From Ruegeria sp. HKCCSA071 (GTDB taxonomy: Bacteria > Pseudomonadota > Alphaproteobacteria > Rhodobacterales > Rhodobacteraceae): a stretch of DNA of 48,366 nucleotides. Below are positions 27,971-37,042 of the stretch, one piece after another. Position 1 is the first letter of the stretch. Each line of letters opens with the position of its first letter. The notes below the pieces were generated by a model. It did not search any database. It was not told the origin of the DNA and saw nothing but the letters and a program-made list of their open reading frames with translations. Position numbers and translations under genes: made by a program. The stretch spans positions 1 to 48,366 of the forward strand of contig NZ_JAEDOX010000019.1 in the NCBI RefSeq assembly GCF_017872555.1. The letters run 5' to 3'.

Positions 27971-27991
27971 CATCGCTGTGAGACAGCGATG
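27971..27991. other. 9-bp stem hairpin
   Basis: CATCGCTGT at 27971-27979 and ACAGCGATG at 27983-27991 pair perfectly around a 3-nt loop in non-coding DNA between the DUF302 pseudogene and the IS remnant. No T-run follows on either strand. Confidence 0.4.
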
Positions 27992-28140
27992 GTACCTGAT
28001 TGGACTTTGCGACCGGCCTGCTGCAGTAGCGAAATCTGTGATTTCCGCTCGGTCGGATTGGGTTTTTCGTTGAAAACCTCTTGCTTGATCGTGAGGTAAG
28101 TCGCTGATTCAATTCTCCCCGAGGATGGGAGGACTGAGCG

Positions 28141-28251
28141 ATGATGGGGCCGAAGCAGGAAGCCCAGGCGGTATTTCTCTTTTGTGGATCATTTTCCCTA
28201 AGATCACCTGTTGCGCTCGATTGATCGCCTTGTCGATCTGGATGGTATCCG
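28141..28251 (+). mobile_element. IS transposase N-terminal remnant (IS1182-like)
   Basis: The sequence reads MMGPKQEAQAVFLF, then after a small indel [15 protein letters not shown]. Both pieces match the start of an IS1182-type transposase (MMG-K-EAQAALFYEFSLEDH--- [12 protein letters not shown]). A GGGAGGACTGAGCG ribosome binding site precedes the ATG. The remnant stops at 28251, exactly where the recO fragment begins. The family call is from memory of the N-terminal pattern. Confidence 0.6.
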
Positions 28252-28431
28252 CGCGCGCCACAGCACATCCAGCTGCGCGCCGGGTTGCAGGATTGGTGCG
28301 ATCTTGCGGCTTGTCCCGCCCCGCACCACACCGGCATGACGCCCGTGGGATTCGGTAAAGATCTCGATAATCGCCGAGGTTTCGCCGTGGCGGCGAGAGG
28401 TCAGTAGTATGCCGTGATCGCGCCAGTCCAA
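28251..28431 (-). pseudogene. Truncated recO 5' fragment
   Basis: The first 60 codons of RecO ([10 protein letters not shown] ... LDVLWRAR) with the same TTG start context as the intact gene at 22259-22984. It is cut after the OB-fold part by the IS remnant. It is a duplicate or displaced fragment that cannot make RecO. The flank upstream of its start is also shared up to 28557. Confidence 0.9.
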
Positions 28432-28557
28432 TTCGGGGTCCTGTCGGTGATTAAGTTGTGGCGTTCCCAGAAAATCGTGAAGGGGTCCGTTCTGCAATGG
28501 TTTTACACATAAAACGCGGAAAGATAGGTGAAACGCTTGGTCCGACGGCAGGGGGCT
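28251..28557. repeat. Direct repeat copy B: recO 5' region
   Basis: Second copy of the 307-bp repeat at 22804-23110, same orientation, about 96% identical. The left edge abuts the IS remnant; the right edge at 28557 passes into unrelated non-coding DNA up to 28785. Confidence 0.95.
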
Positions 28558-28785
28558 GGGCATCTATGCGGACAAAGCGGTCTGTGGTTCTCCAATCAAA
28601 TCGGCCGACCTTGGGTTTACAGTACACGGTTGTGGAGAGTGAGAAGGATTAGTTGTCTTCACTTCCGGAAGTATAGTGTCTCAATTGGCACCCTTATTGC
28701 ATGCTGAGCAGGACGTTATGGCTCACGAGCGTCCAGATACCCTCCGGTTAAGCCCTTTTGAGTGTCAGATGGTATCGTCCCAAAA

Positions 28786-28989
28786 TTAGGTTGTTGGTTG
28801 TTCGGGTGCATCCCCCAGAGCCAGCAGCAAAAGAATAGCCAAAAGGGGTGATCCAACCAGACCGATCAGGAACCAGATCAAACCAGACCGGTTGCGCCGC
28901 CCTGCCATCGTGATCGGCAGGATATAAAGCCAGATCACGACAACCAGCAAGATGAGCATAAAAATCAACTGGATAACTGGTGCGTCCAT
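28786..28989 (-). CDS. Small two-helix membrane protein
   Basis: The 67-residue protein has two membrane helices (about 6-28 and 38-59) separated by a basic loop, MAGRRNRSGLIWF. Similar small proteins are common in bacteria and have no known function. The ATG at 28989 (MDAPVIQL) has AAAGG nine bases upstream; a longer form from 29019 is possible but adds no family-like residues. Confidence 0.65.
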   Translation of the reverse strand: MDAPVIQLIFMLILLVVVIWLYILPITMAGRRNRSGLIWFLIGLVGSPLLAILLLLALGDAPEQPTT

Positions 28990-29225
28990 GAAATTTTGCC
29001 TTTCGTATCTTGACGCCATTTTTAAAACGGCTGATCCGGTTAGATAGACAATGGCCCGAAAGCGTTTTCGGGTATTAATTTAGCCCAACATGGGTCCCGG
29101 GCGTCCCAACCCTCTCCCTTTGGGTTCCTTGGCTATCAGACAGTGCCGTCCAAATGTTTGGTGTTTTCCGGGTCACAAGGTAGCAAGGTCGGCAAAACGG
29201 ATAAAGTGGGTGTTCAAGGAACCTT

Positions 29226-29993
29226 TTAAAGTGCCTTTTCAATGAACTTTGAAAAAAGCTCACCCTGCGAGTTGATCCTAAGTTTCGCGTAAATGTTGCG
29301 TCTGTGGATGCGGACTGTGCCTGGAGAGATGCCGAGAATTGTGCCGACAGCTTCTGCCGAATGGCCCTTCAACGTGAACTCAACGACTTCTCTTTCTCGT
29401 GGTGTCAGAACGCCATCGCCAAATGCCTGGAATGCAAGATCGACGCGACGACTAACGCCATTCGCTGCGGTGCCGCGGGCCATCGTTGGAAAGCCACTCC
29501 AATGTTTGCAACAGGCTGCCCGAACGAGCGGCCATAGAGCGAGCAAATGACGAATTTCCTTGGCTGAAAAAGGCTTCTCTGCACGCATGAGGGAGACCAC
29601 AACCATCCCAGTGCTTGGGATATCGATAAAGTAGCCAATCTCCTCTGCTAACCCAGTCCTTTTGTAATAGCTGCGATAGTATTCGCCCTGATAGAACCTG
29701 TCCGGTGCGATATCACGCATGCGGTACAGACCCGGTGTTATCGGTTTTGTCGCGGCCAAAAAAAATGGATCAAGCACGTAGGGTCCGGCTTGGTAGTCCT
29801 CAACAAAAATACGCCGCTTGCTTTTGGGAAAATCGTCGTGAAGGTCTATTGGTGCTTCGGTTCCGACATGGCCAAATACTACTGTAAAATCGAATGGTGC
29901 AACCTGCCGCAAGCCATCTGCCAAAGCACATGGAAATTCCGGGGTTCCAATCTTCTCCACGACCCGGCCGGCCTCTTCCATCCAATCGTACAC
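29226..29993 (-). CDS. LuxR family transcriptional regulator
   Basis: The C-terminal domain is a LuxR/GerE helix-turn-helix: LTPREREVVEFTLKGHSAEAVGTILGISPGTVRIHRRNIYAKL. The N-terminal domain (about 170 residues) does not match the acyl-homoserine-lactone domain at its usual conserved residues, so the ligand is unknown. The start is uncertain: I prefer the GTG at 29993 (VYDWMEEAG, GGAG six bases before it); ATG at 29981 or a TTG as far up as 30113 are alternatives. It is divergent from the polyamine-type ABC operon and is its likely regulator. Confidence 0.8.
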   Translation of the reverse strand: MYDWMEEAGRVVEKIGTPEFPCALADGLRQVAPFDFTVVFGHVGTEAPIDLHDDFPKSKRRIFVEDYQAGPYVLDPFFLAATKPITPGLYRMRDIAPDRFYQGEYYRSYYKRTGLAEEIGYFIDIPSTGMVVVSLMRAEKPFSAKEIRHLLALWPLVRAACCKHWSGFPTMARGTAANGVSRRVDLAFQAFGDGVLTPREREVVEFTLKGHSAEAVGTILGISPGTVRIHRRNIYAKLRINSQGELFSKFIEKAL

Positions 29994-30033
29994 ACGCTGC
30001 TCCAGATTTTCGAAAAGCAGCTCTATACCCCAA

Positions 30034-30048
30034 TTGTGGTATATACAA
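30034..30048. promoter_or_regulatory. Possible operator between luxR gene and ABC operon
   Basis: TTGT and ACAA arms seven bases apart (30034-30048), with AACT-N6-AGTT next to it (30047-30060), lie in the region between the divergent LuxR regulator and the transporter operon. The match is short; treat as tentative. Confidence 0.25.
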
Positions 30049-30134
30049 CTAATCGGAGTTATTGTTACTTTTTCCCTGTTTGAGTGGTATGCCAATAAAT
30101 GCCAAAAAATCAAGCAAAAGGAAAACGGCAGTAT

Positions 30135-31247
30135 ATGAGCTTTGACATGAGCGTCACCATGCAGACGATTGCAGAACTCCGCGGAGTGACCAAGACCTTC
30201 GGGAATGTGGTTGCTGCCAAAGACCTGAATCTTTCCATTAGGAAAGGAGAGTTCCTGTCGTTCTTAGGCCCATCTGGTTGCGGCAAAACCACTGCACTTA
30301 GAATGCTGGCGGGTTTCGAGAAACCAACCGAAGGTCAGGTGTTGCTCGATGGCGAAGTCGTCAACGACTTGGATGCGCACCATCGCCCAGTCAACATGGT
30401 GTTTCAGCACTACGCTCTTTTTCCTCACCTGAGTGTGTTCGACAACATCGCGTACGGCCTGCGCCAACAACGACCACGCGTAGACAAAAAAACAATAGCG
30501 ACAAAGGTTGAGCAAGCGCTAGAAACTGTCCGTCTTGGTGGGTTTGGCCCACGTAGAATCTGGGAGATGTCTGGGGGTCAGCAGCAACGTGTCGCTTTGG
30601 CGCGTGCGATCGTAAACGAGCCCAAGCTTTTGCTGCTCGATGAACCAATGGCTGCTCTGGATCGAAAGCTTCGAAAAGAAATGCAGTTTGAACTGCAGAA
30701 CCTGCAGCGACAACTGGGAATAACTTTTGTCCTCGTCACGCACGATCAGGAAGAAGCGCTTTCAATGTCCGATCGAATTTGTGTGATGGAAGGCGGCAGT
30801 ATTGTGCAGGTAGGCAGCCCACGCGAACTCTATGACATGCCCCGCAGCCGCTATGTGGCAGGATTTGTTGGCACCTCGAATTTCTTTGATGCAACCGTAA
30901 CTGACGCAGTAACCGACCAAATCACTGTGCGTTTAGCAAGCGGCCAAAAGGTGCACGGAGATCCGGAGACCCCAATCGATGTAGGGCAGGAAGTGTGCGT
31001 CAGCATCCGTCCTGAACAGATCACGCTGACCCGCGCGCTACCCACAGCTGAAATTGCTCTGCCAGTTACCATTAAAAATCGGATCTTCCTTGGGGAGCAC
31101 ACAGAATACCTTGCGCGCAACGAAGCACTGGGTGATTTCCACGTGCTTGTGCCAAGGCAAGCGGAATTGAACGAGGGGACGTTCAATGCAGGAGAGCAAG
31201 CCTTTGTCTCATGGGGCGAAGGCGCACTGCTGATCCTTGAAAAATAA
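30135..31247 (+). CDS. potA-like: ABC transporter ATP-binding protein, polyamine type
   Basis: The 370-residue ATPase has Walker A GPSGCGKT (45-52), the signature SGGQQQR (146-152), Walker B LLLLDEPMAALD (about 164-175) and a switch His in THDQEEAL. A C-terminal TOBE regulatory domain follows (about 270-365), as in PotA/PotG. I chose the ATG at 30135; another in-frame ATG at 30099 would add 12 residues. It heads an operon with a substrate-binding protein, two permeases and an SDR. Confidence 0.9.
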   Translation: MSFDMSVTMQTIAELRGVTKTFGNVVAAKDLNLSIRKGEFLSFLGPSGCGKTTALRMLAGFEKPTEGQVLLDGEVVNDLDAHHRPVNMVFQHYALFPHLSVFDNIAYGLRQQRPRVDKKTIATKVEQALETVRLGGFGPRRIWEMSGGQQQRVALARAIVNEPKLLLLDEPMAALDRKLRKEMQFELQNLQRQLGITFVLVTHDQEEALSMSDRICVMEGGSIVQVGSPRELYDMPRSRYVAGFVGTSNFFDATVTDAVTDQITVRLASGQKVHGDPETPIDVGQEVCVSIRPEQITLTRALPTAEIALPVTIKNRIFLGEHTEYLARNEALGDFHVLVPRQAELNEGTFNAGEQAFVSWGEGALLILEK

Positions 31248-31281
31248 CAAATCCCGCAATCCAACAAAAGAGAGGTTCACG

Positions 31282-32445
31282 ATGACCAATGATAACGGGA
31301 CTATTTCCAAGCAAAAGTTCATGGAAGAGCTTCGCCGGTACCAAAAGGGTTCGGTCACCCGGCGACATTTTTTGGGCGTGACAGGTCTTGGGATGGCAAC
31401 GGCCGTTCTGGGCACGGCCATGCCTGGGTTGCGTCCACGCCCGGCATTTGCTGCCGGAGACGTTGGCGACCGAGTGATCCTCGCCACGTGGCCGAACTAC
31501 CATGACGAGATGAACTTCGAAGCCTTCACGGAAGCCACCGGCGCCCATGTTCAGGTCAATGTTTTTGGCTCGAACGAAGAGATGTTGGCAAAGTTGCAGG
31601 CCGGAGGCTCTGGCTGGGACGTGTTCGTTCCAACCAATTACACGATCACTACGTATGTGGGCGAAGATCTGATCATTCCGCTCGATACGTCCAAACTGCC
31701 AAACTACGACGCAGGTTCATTCGAACAGCGCTTTTCAGATGCTGGTTCTGTCGGTGGCCAGCTTTACGCAGTGCCGAAAAACTGGGGCACGACCGGCTTT
31801 GCAGTGAATACCAGCAAGCTTGATGGCGCTCCGACTCCAACCACATGGAAAGAGTTCTGGGACCTGACTATGGCGGGTTACTCAGGGCGTACAATGGTGC
31901 ACGATTACCAACTCACCACTATCGGTAATGCACTGAAGTATTTTGGCTATTCCTTCAACTCGGTCGATGAGAAGGAACTGGCGGATGCTGAGAAATTGTT
32001 GCTTGATGCTAAGCCGCATCTGTTCGCAATTTCGTCTGACTATCAGCCACCGATGCGCAACGGTGACGCCTGGATGACCATGTGCTGGACGGGTGACGGA
32101 AAGCAGATGAACGTCGACATGCCTGAAATCGCCTACGTTCTGGGTGCCGAGGGCGGTGAACTCTGGTCGGATTATTATGCCATTCCGAAGGGCGCGCCCC
32201 ATTTGGATGCCGCCTATGCCTTGATCGACTTCCTGCTGAATCCGGAAGTTAATGCGAAAGAAGTCCTCGCTCATGGCTATCCATCGGCTGATGCTCGCAC
32301 CAATGCGTTGCTGCCGAAGGAATTGCTGGAAGATCCGATCCTTTATCCGGCAGCTGACCTTCTGAATGCGCTCGAGTTTGGCGCGGCGGCTACGCTAACC
32401 GATCCAAACCGCGCCGAGTTGCTCGCCCGCTTCAAGTCGGCCTAA
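31282..32445 (+). CDS. potD/potF-like: ABC transporter substrate-binding protein, polyamine type, Tat-exported
   Basis: The 387-residue protein begins with a Tat-type signal (VTRRHFLGVTGLG, twin Arg27-Arg28), so it is probably exported folded. The mature part is a PotD/PotF-like binding protein (ILATWPNYHDEMNFEAFTEATGAHVQVNVFGSNEEMLAKLQAG), which suggests a polyamine or other cationic ligand; the exact ligand is unknown. The ATG at 31282 has AGAGG nearby. Confidence 0.88.
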   Translation: MTNDNGTISKQKFMEELRRYQKGSVTRRHFLGVTGLGMATAVLGTAMPGLRPRPAFAAGDVGDRVILATWPNYHDEMNFEAFTEATGAHVQVNVFGSNEEMLAKLQAGGSGWDVFVPTNYTITTYVGEDLIIPLDTSKLPNYDAGSFEQRFSDAGSVGGQLYAVPKNWGTTGFAVNTSKLDGAPTPTTWKEFWDLTMAGYSGRTMVHDYQLTTIGNALKYFGYSFNSVDEKELADAEKLLLDAKPHLFAISSDYQPPMRNGDAWMTMCWTGDGKQMNVDMPEIAYVLGAEGGELWSDYYAIPKGAPHLDAAYALIDFLLNPEVNAKEVLAHGYPSADARTNALLPKELLEDPILYPAADLLNALEFGAAATLTDPNRAELLARFKSA

Positions 32446-32483
32446 GCGGCAAGGCCGCCAATATCGGAAAAGACGAGGACAAA

Positions 32484-33335
32484 ATGACCGAACGAGGCAG
32501 AAAAGCACTGTTGCTGGCTCCAGCAGGAATATGGCTTTTGGTAATGCTTGCCCTTCCTCTGCTGGTCGTCTTCGTCTTTTCCTTTGGCGAACGGGGTGCC
32601 GCCGGAGGCTACGTTCCAGCGTTCACGTTGGAACAATATGCCAACCTTCCTGCGCGATGGACGGCGTTTAAGAACACCTTGATCCTTGCACCTCTGGGGA
32701 CTATCGCTGCGTTGGTAATTGCCTACCCGCTCGCCTACTTTCTTGCGGTGCGGTGTTCACCAAAGTGGAGAACTTCGCTGTTGATCCTGGTGATCGTGCC
32801 GTTCTGGACATCGATCTTGATCCGGTCATACGCATGGATTTTCATCCTTGGGGGGCGAGGCTTGCCCGCTTTACTGGAGTCGATCGGCATCGATGATATC
32901 CGCCTGATAAATACGCCGCTCGCTGTGCTTGTCGGGATTGTCTATGGGTATCTACCTCTGATGGTTTTCCCGATTTTTGTAAGCTTGGACAAACTGGATA
33001 AACGCCTTCTGGAAGCATCGGCTGATCTCGGCTCTACCCCATGGCGTACGTTCCGTCAGGTGACACTTCCTTTGTCGGTACCTGGTATCGCAACTGGCTG
33101 CATGCTGGTCTTCATCTTGCTAATGGGCGAGTTTCTGATCCCAGCGATCTTGGGCGGCGGAAAGGTCTTTTTCGTCGGAAATGCGCTGGTGGACCTGTTC
33201 CTGCAGTCTCGGAACTGGGCGTATGGATCGGCGGTCGCAATGACTCTGGTTGTCGTAATGCTTGTCACTGTCTCAATTTACATGAAATTCATCTCGCGCC
33301 TGGGTGGCCAGCGCGAAGATGTCTCGCTGATGTGA
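32484..33335 (+). CDS. potB-like: ABC transporter permease, PotB type
   Basis: The 283-residue inner-membrane permease has six hydrophobic segments. Its EAA-type motif, EASADLGSTPWRTFRQVTLPLSVPGI (about 180-205), contacts the ATPase. It follows the binding protein by 38 bp and is followed by the second permease 7 bp later. Confidence 0.92.
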   Translation: MTERGRKALLLAPAGIWLLVMLALPLLVVFVFSFGERGAAGGYVPAFTLEQYANLPARWTAFKNTLILAPLGTIAALVIAYPLAYFLAVRCSPKWRTSLLILVIVPFWTSILIRSYAWIFILGGRGLPALLESIGIDDIRLINTPLAVLVGIVYGYLPLMVFPIFVSLDKLDKRLLEASADLGSTPWRTFRQVTLPLSVPGIATGCMLVFILLMGEFLIPAILGGGKVFFVGNALVDLFLQSRNWAYGSAVAMTLVVVMLVTVSIYMKFISRLGGQREDVSLM

Positions 33336-33342
33336 GGATCCG

Positions 33343-34164
33343 ATGCGCTTATACGCAATTTGCGTCTACCTTTTTCTATATATTCCAATCGGCATCATCG
33401 CGCTTTTCAGCTTTAATGCCGGACGACACGCAAGCCAGTTCATGGGGTTCTCGACCCAATGGTATGGCAAAGCGCTGAACAACCCATTTGTAATGGACGC
33501 GCTCGAGACCAGTCTGCTTGCGGCATTCATAACTGCTTGCCTCGCATCCACTCTCGGAACCATGGCGGCCATCGCTTTACAAGGGGTTAAGGGATGGCTC
33601 CGAACTTTGTTTGATGCGATGATTTATATTGCGATAATGATACCCGGTATCGTCATCGGCATCGCGACACTCATTGCCCTGGTCACCGTATTCGGCTGGC
33701 TAAACCCGCTTCTTGCAAGCCTATGGCCCGATGGAGCAAATCCCCCGCAACTTTCCATGGGGATGCCCACGCTTGTCGCCGCCCACACCATGTTCACAAT
33801 GGCGCTGGTCATAATCATCGTACGTGCAAGGCTATCGGGTATGGACCGCGCGCTCATGGAAGCTTCGGCTGACCTCTTTGCGACGCCCTGGGGCACCTTT
33901 CGACAGGTGACCCTGCCGTTGATAGCACCGGCAATTTTGGCAGGCTTCCTGCTCAGCTTCACTTTCTCATTTGATGATTTCATCATCGCGTTCTTCGTAG
34001 CTGGCTCAGAAACAACCCTGCCAATCTACATATTCTCATCCATCCGGCGCGGCGTAACACCCGAGATCAATGCCATCGGCACTATGGTTATGGGCGCGTC
34101 GCTCTTGTTGCTCGTAGCAGCGCAGCTGCTTTTGCGCCGAGGCGCCTCAAAATCGAATAATTAA
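33343..34164 (+). CDS. potC-like: ABC transporter permease, PotC type
   Basis: The 273-residue permease has six membrane segments and the EAA motif MEASADLFATPWGTFRQVTLPLIAPAI (about 170-196). It pairs with the PotB-type protein. The start ATG at 33343 lies 7 bp after the preceding stop. Confidence 0.92.
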   Translation: MRLYAICVYLFLYIPIGIIALFSFNAGRHASQFMGFSTQWYGKALNNPFVMDALETSLLAAFITACLASTLGTMAAIALQGVKGWLRTLFDAMIYIAIMIPGIVIGIATLIALVTVFGWLNPLLASLWPDGANPPQLSMGMPTLVAAHTMFTMALVIIIVRARLSGMDRALMEASADLFATPWGTFRQVTLPLIAPAILAGFLLSFTFSFDDFIIAFFVAGSETTLPIYIFSSIRRGVTPEINAIGTMVMGASLLLLVAAQLLLRRGASKSNN

Positions 34165-34182
34165 ATAAAGGAGCCAAGTGAC

Positions 34183-34941
34183 ATGCGGCTTGCAGGTAAG
34201 GTCGCGCTCGTGACGGGCGCGGGATCAGGAATTGGTCGGGCGGGTTCAATGGCAATGGCACAAGAGGGTGCGCATGTTGTGGTAACCGATCGCGATGCAA
34301 CACTTGCTGAAGCCACTGTGGCCGCGATCGTAGCGCAGGGAAATCAAGCATCTGCCATACAGCTTGATGTGACCGATGACGATGCCCTTACCAGAACCAT
34401 AGACGAAGCAGTTAAAAACTTCGGTCGGCTTGACGTGTTGCACTCTCATGCTGGGTTGCAGATCGAAGGAACACTGGAACAGGTGGAACCAGATGGAATG
34501 GATGCTTCATGGGCATTGAACGTCCGCGCCCACTTCATTGCCGCGCGTGCAGCCGTCCCCCATATGAAATCACAGGGCGGAGGCAGCGTGATCGTCACGG
34601 CCTCAAATTCTGGGGTTCAATACGACCGGGGTATGATTGCCTATGCGACCACAAAGCACGCAGCTGTTGCGATGGTTCGGCAGATGGCAGCCGACTACGC
34701 TGTCCATGCAATCCGTTTCAATGCCCTTTGTCCTGGATTTGTAGACACGCCCTTCAATGCAGGCTTCGAAAAGCAGATGGGTGGCCGCGCCAAATTGGAA
34801 AGCTACATTGAGCAAGCGATCCCTATGAGCCGGTGGGCGACAGTTGAAGAGATTGGCCATGGGATCGTCTATTTAGCTTCAGATGAATCCGCTTTTATGA
34901 CGGGGCAAGCCCTGGTTATCGATGGCGGTGAATGCATTTAG
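34183..34941 (+). CDS. SDR family oxidoreductase of the transporter operon
   Basis: The 252-residue SDR has the cofactor motif TGAGSGIG (11-18), the Ser of TASNSG, Tyr154-xxx-Lys158 (YATTK) and the FabG-like C-terminus (FMTGQALVIDGGE). The NNAG motif is replaced by HSHAG, a departure worth noting. It lies 18 bp after potC and is probably in the same operon. A role in oxidising the imported compound is plausible; the substrate is unknown. Confidence 0.85.
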   Translation: MRLAGKVALVTGAGSGIGRAGSMAMAQEGAHVVVTDRDATLAEATVAAIVAQGNQASAIQLDVTDDDALTRTIDEAVKNFGRLDVLHSHAGLQIEGTLEQVEPDGMDASWALNVRAHFIAARAAVPHMKSQGGGSVIVTASNSGVQYDRGMIAYATTKHAAVAMVRQMAADYAVHAIRFNALCPGFVDTPFNAGFEKQMGGRAKLESYIEQAIPMSRWATVEEIGHGIVYLASDESAFMTGQALVIDGGECI

Positions 34942-35012
34942 TGATGGGTTAGACCGCTCAAGAGAATGTCTATCGCTGCAATTCATTTTGGCGAGCACAT
35001 TTCAGTTTGCTT

Positions 35013-35869
35013 TGGGCTCGAAGCCGCCGAATGCTCATGTGGCATTCCTCCGACCTGCGGCTTCCTGAAACCTGACATTCACAAAGGATGGTAGAATCGC
35101 CCGTCAGCACGGTGTTGATGTCTGGGCCTGGAGGGAGGGTTGGAGGCTAAACCATGCCTAGAATTCAACTTCCCGCAACCACTCCCAAGCGCCGCGCCTG
35201 GAACAAAGGCCGCATCATCGGCCAGAAACGCCCGCTCCTGCCAAAACAGGTTTGGGCAATCCGCGCACGATTGGAACTGGCAGGCAATCTGCGCGACCTG
35301 GCGCTCTTCAATGTCGCTATCGACAGCAAGCTGCGTGGCTGTGATCTGGTTCGGCTGAAAGTGATAGACCTTGTGAGTGGCGAGCGTGTTCGGGAGCGCG
35401 CGACAATCGTCCAGAGCAAAACTGGTCAGCCGGTTCAGTTCGAACTCACTGAAAACACGCGCGATTCCGTGACGGCTTGGGTGAACGCTCCTGAGATGAT
35501 CCGTTGTGCATTCATGTTTCCAAGCCGGTTTCACAACCGACCACACATTTCGACGCGCCAATACGGAAGGTTGCTCCGCGACTGGGTGACCGCGATCGGG
35601 CTGGAGCCGAGCGGATACGGCACCCATTCTCTGCGTCGAACCAAGGCGTCGGAGATCTATCGCAAGACCGGCAATCTGCGTGCCGTGCAACTCCTGCTTG
35701 GCCACACCAAGGTGGACAGTACAGTGCGCTACCTTGGCGTCGAGCTCGAAGATGCGCTGAGCATTGCTGAAAAAATCGATCTCTGATCAAACTTCTGGGA
35801 TGGCTCTGGCCGTTCGCCATCCGGGACCGCCCATTCCCGAAATCAAAGCGTTCGGCGGCTCCGAGCCCA
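35013..35869 (+). mobile_element. Solo tyrosine-recombinase unit 1
   Basis: An 857-bp unit holding one short recombinase gene. The left end, TGGGCTCGAAGCCGCCGAAT + GC (35013-35034), and the right end (35848-35869) are inverted copies, 20 of 22 bases matching. The left motif starts 141 bp before the ATG. Unit 2 (41367-42224) has the same layout. The region right of it, up to 36192, is non-coding. Confidence 0.65.
35154..35786 (+). CDS. Short tyrosine recombinase/integrase, copy 1
   Basis: The 210-residue protein is essentially a catalytic domain, without the usual N-terminal core-binding arm. Motifs: SKLRGCDL (first Arg), HSLRRTKA (His-x-x-Arg), LLGHTKVDSTVRYLGV (His and the likely nucleophile Tyr). 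FimB/FimE-type invertases have a similar size. The ATG at 35154 follows GGAGG. An upstream in-frame ATG at 35118 is cut off by a TAA nine codons later, which fixes the start. It is about 83% identical to copy 2 at 41508, with no gaps. It could act on the unit's own ends. Confidence 0.85.
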   Translation: MPRIQLPATTPKRRAWNKGRIIGQKRPLLPKQVWAIRARLELAGNLRDLALFNVAIDSKLRGCDLVRLKVIDLVSGERVRERATIVQSKTGQPVQFELTENTRDSVTAWVNAPEMIRCAFMFPSRFHNRPHISTRQYGRLLRDWVTAIGLEPSGYGTHSLRRTKASEIYRKTGNLRAVQLLLGHTKVDSTVRYLGVELEDALSIAEKIDL

Positions 35870-36192
35870 CACCGGGCATTGTATTTTTGCGCTGCACGCG
35901 CAAAAAGCGTAGATTTCTCTGCGAACGCTCAATTTTGGGTGTCGCGGCGCGGCGGGGAATACAGCCGTTCGTGCATCCCGCAGCCCAGAGGAGACAATCA
36001 AAACCGAGTTTTTTCGCCAACCAAATGCCGGAGGTAACCGCGCTTTACAATTGCAGTTGATGCCGGCGTAGATCGACCTTCATCGCGATTAAGCACACGC
36101 CGCCGACTCGTGGTCAGACTAGCGACAGAGCTGACGCAGCGCGAGTTTCCGGCCCAGTTCGTTTCTTATGGAACTTGTTTCACGCCCGCTCG
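35787..36192. other. Non-coding flank with a perfect hairpin
   Basis: There is no credible gene in these 406 bp. It contains a block shared with the flank of copy 2 (GCCGTTCGCCA, 23 bp after each recombinase stop), the right end of unit 1, and a strong hairpin: TTTTTGCGC (35884-35892), 5-nt loop, GCGCAAAAA (35898-35906). Confidence 0.6.
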
Positions 36193-37008
36193 TTAGAAAA
36201 AATACTTGATACCAATGTATGGACCGTGCTGGTCGACGTCATAGGCAAATTCACCGGAGCTCAGTGTATCGCTATAGTCAACGCTAAAGTAACGATACCC
36301 GAATGTGAGCGCTGTTTTTTCCCATGGTTGATAGTCGAAACCAACATTTGCACCAACCTGGAGGTCATTTCCACCGGCACCAAAACCGCCAAGTTCCAAG
36401 GACCCAATCCCAGTCCATTTCTGGTTTAGCCGCCACATCCCGCGTATGCCGACGACTGGTTCTATCCAACCCTGATCTCCGCCCAACGTAGGTGGGTTCC
36501 CCGGTCCTGGGGTAGTTACGTCGATTTCCTGACGGATGGAATTGTACCTCAGACCACCTTGGAGATCGATCGCATATCTCTGGCCGCTGCTGCCGTATTC
36601 GCCATCCAAAATACGGTAAGCCCCAAGCACACCAAACCATTTTTGACGAACGTCGACGTTAACCCCGGCGCCCAGAGGGCCAGGCAGAGTGGTTTCCAGT
36701 TCGATCCCCACATAATTTGCATCCACGATGATCCCAAAATCCCCGTTCCAAGCCTCGTACCGGCCGGCTGCCGCGAAATCGAGCGCATCCAGGACGTCAC
36801 CAAGGTTCAGATCCAATTCCGCGGATTGTCCAGCCACGGTTGACGTACCTGTGGTTCTTAGGGGTGTGAACAGATAGAATGAGGCTCCATGCCGCCAGCC
36901 TGTTTCGTTTTGACCTGGCGCAGGTAGAGACTGAGCACGGGAAAGCCCGGGCATAGATAATACGCCGGTCAGAAATACGAGGGCGCAAATTAATCTGAGT
37001 TGGAGCAT
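36193..37008 (-). CDS. Outer-membrane beta-barrel protein
   Basis: The 271-residue protein has a signal peptide (MLQLRLICALVFLTGVLSMP, cut near residue 25) and alternating beta strands rich in Gly/Tyr/Trp. It ends in a strand closing with YIGIKYFF, a terminal Phe as expected for outer-membrane barrels. I do not recognise the exact family. The ATG at 37008 has AAGGA before it; longer starts are unlikely. It is the third gene of the arylsulfatase operon and could act as a pore or receptor for the sulfated substrate (inference). Confidence 0.78.
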   Translation of the reverse strand: MLQLRLICALVFLTGVLSMPGLSRAQSLPAPGQNETGWRHGASFYLFTPLRTTGTSTVAGQSAELDLNLGDVLDALDFAAAGRYEAWNGDFGIIVDANYVGIELETTLPGPLGAGVNVDVRQKWFGVLGAYRILDGEYGSSGQRYAIDLQGGLRYNSIRQEIDVTTPGPGNPPTLGGDQGWIEPVVGIRGMWRLNQKWTGIGSLELGGFGAGGNDLQVGANVGFDYQPWEKTALTFGYRYFSVDYSDTLSSGEFAYDVDQHGPYIGIKYFF

Positions 37009-37042
37009 CGCAGTTCCTTGCATTTTGGCAGTTTGGCGGCAC

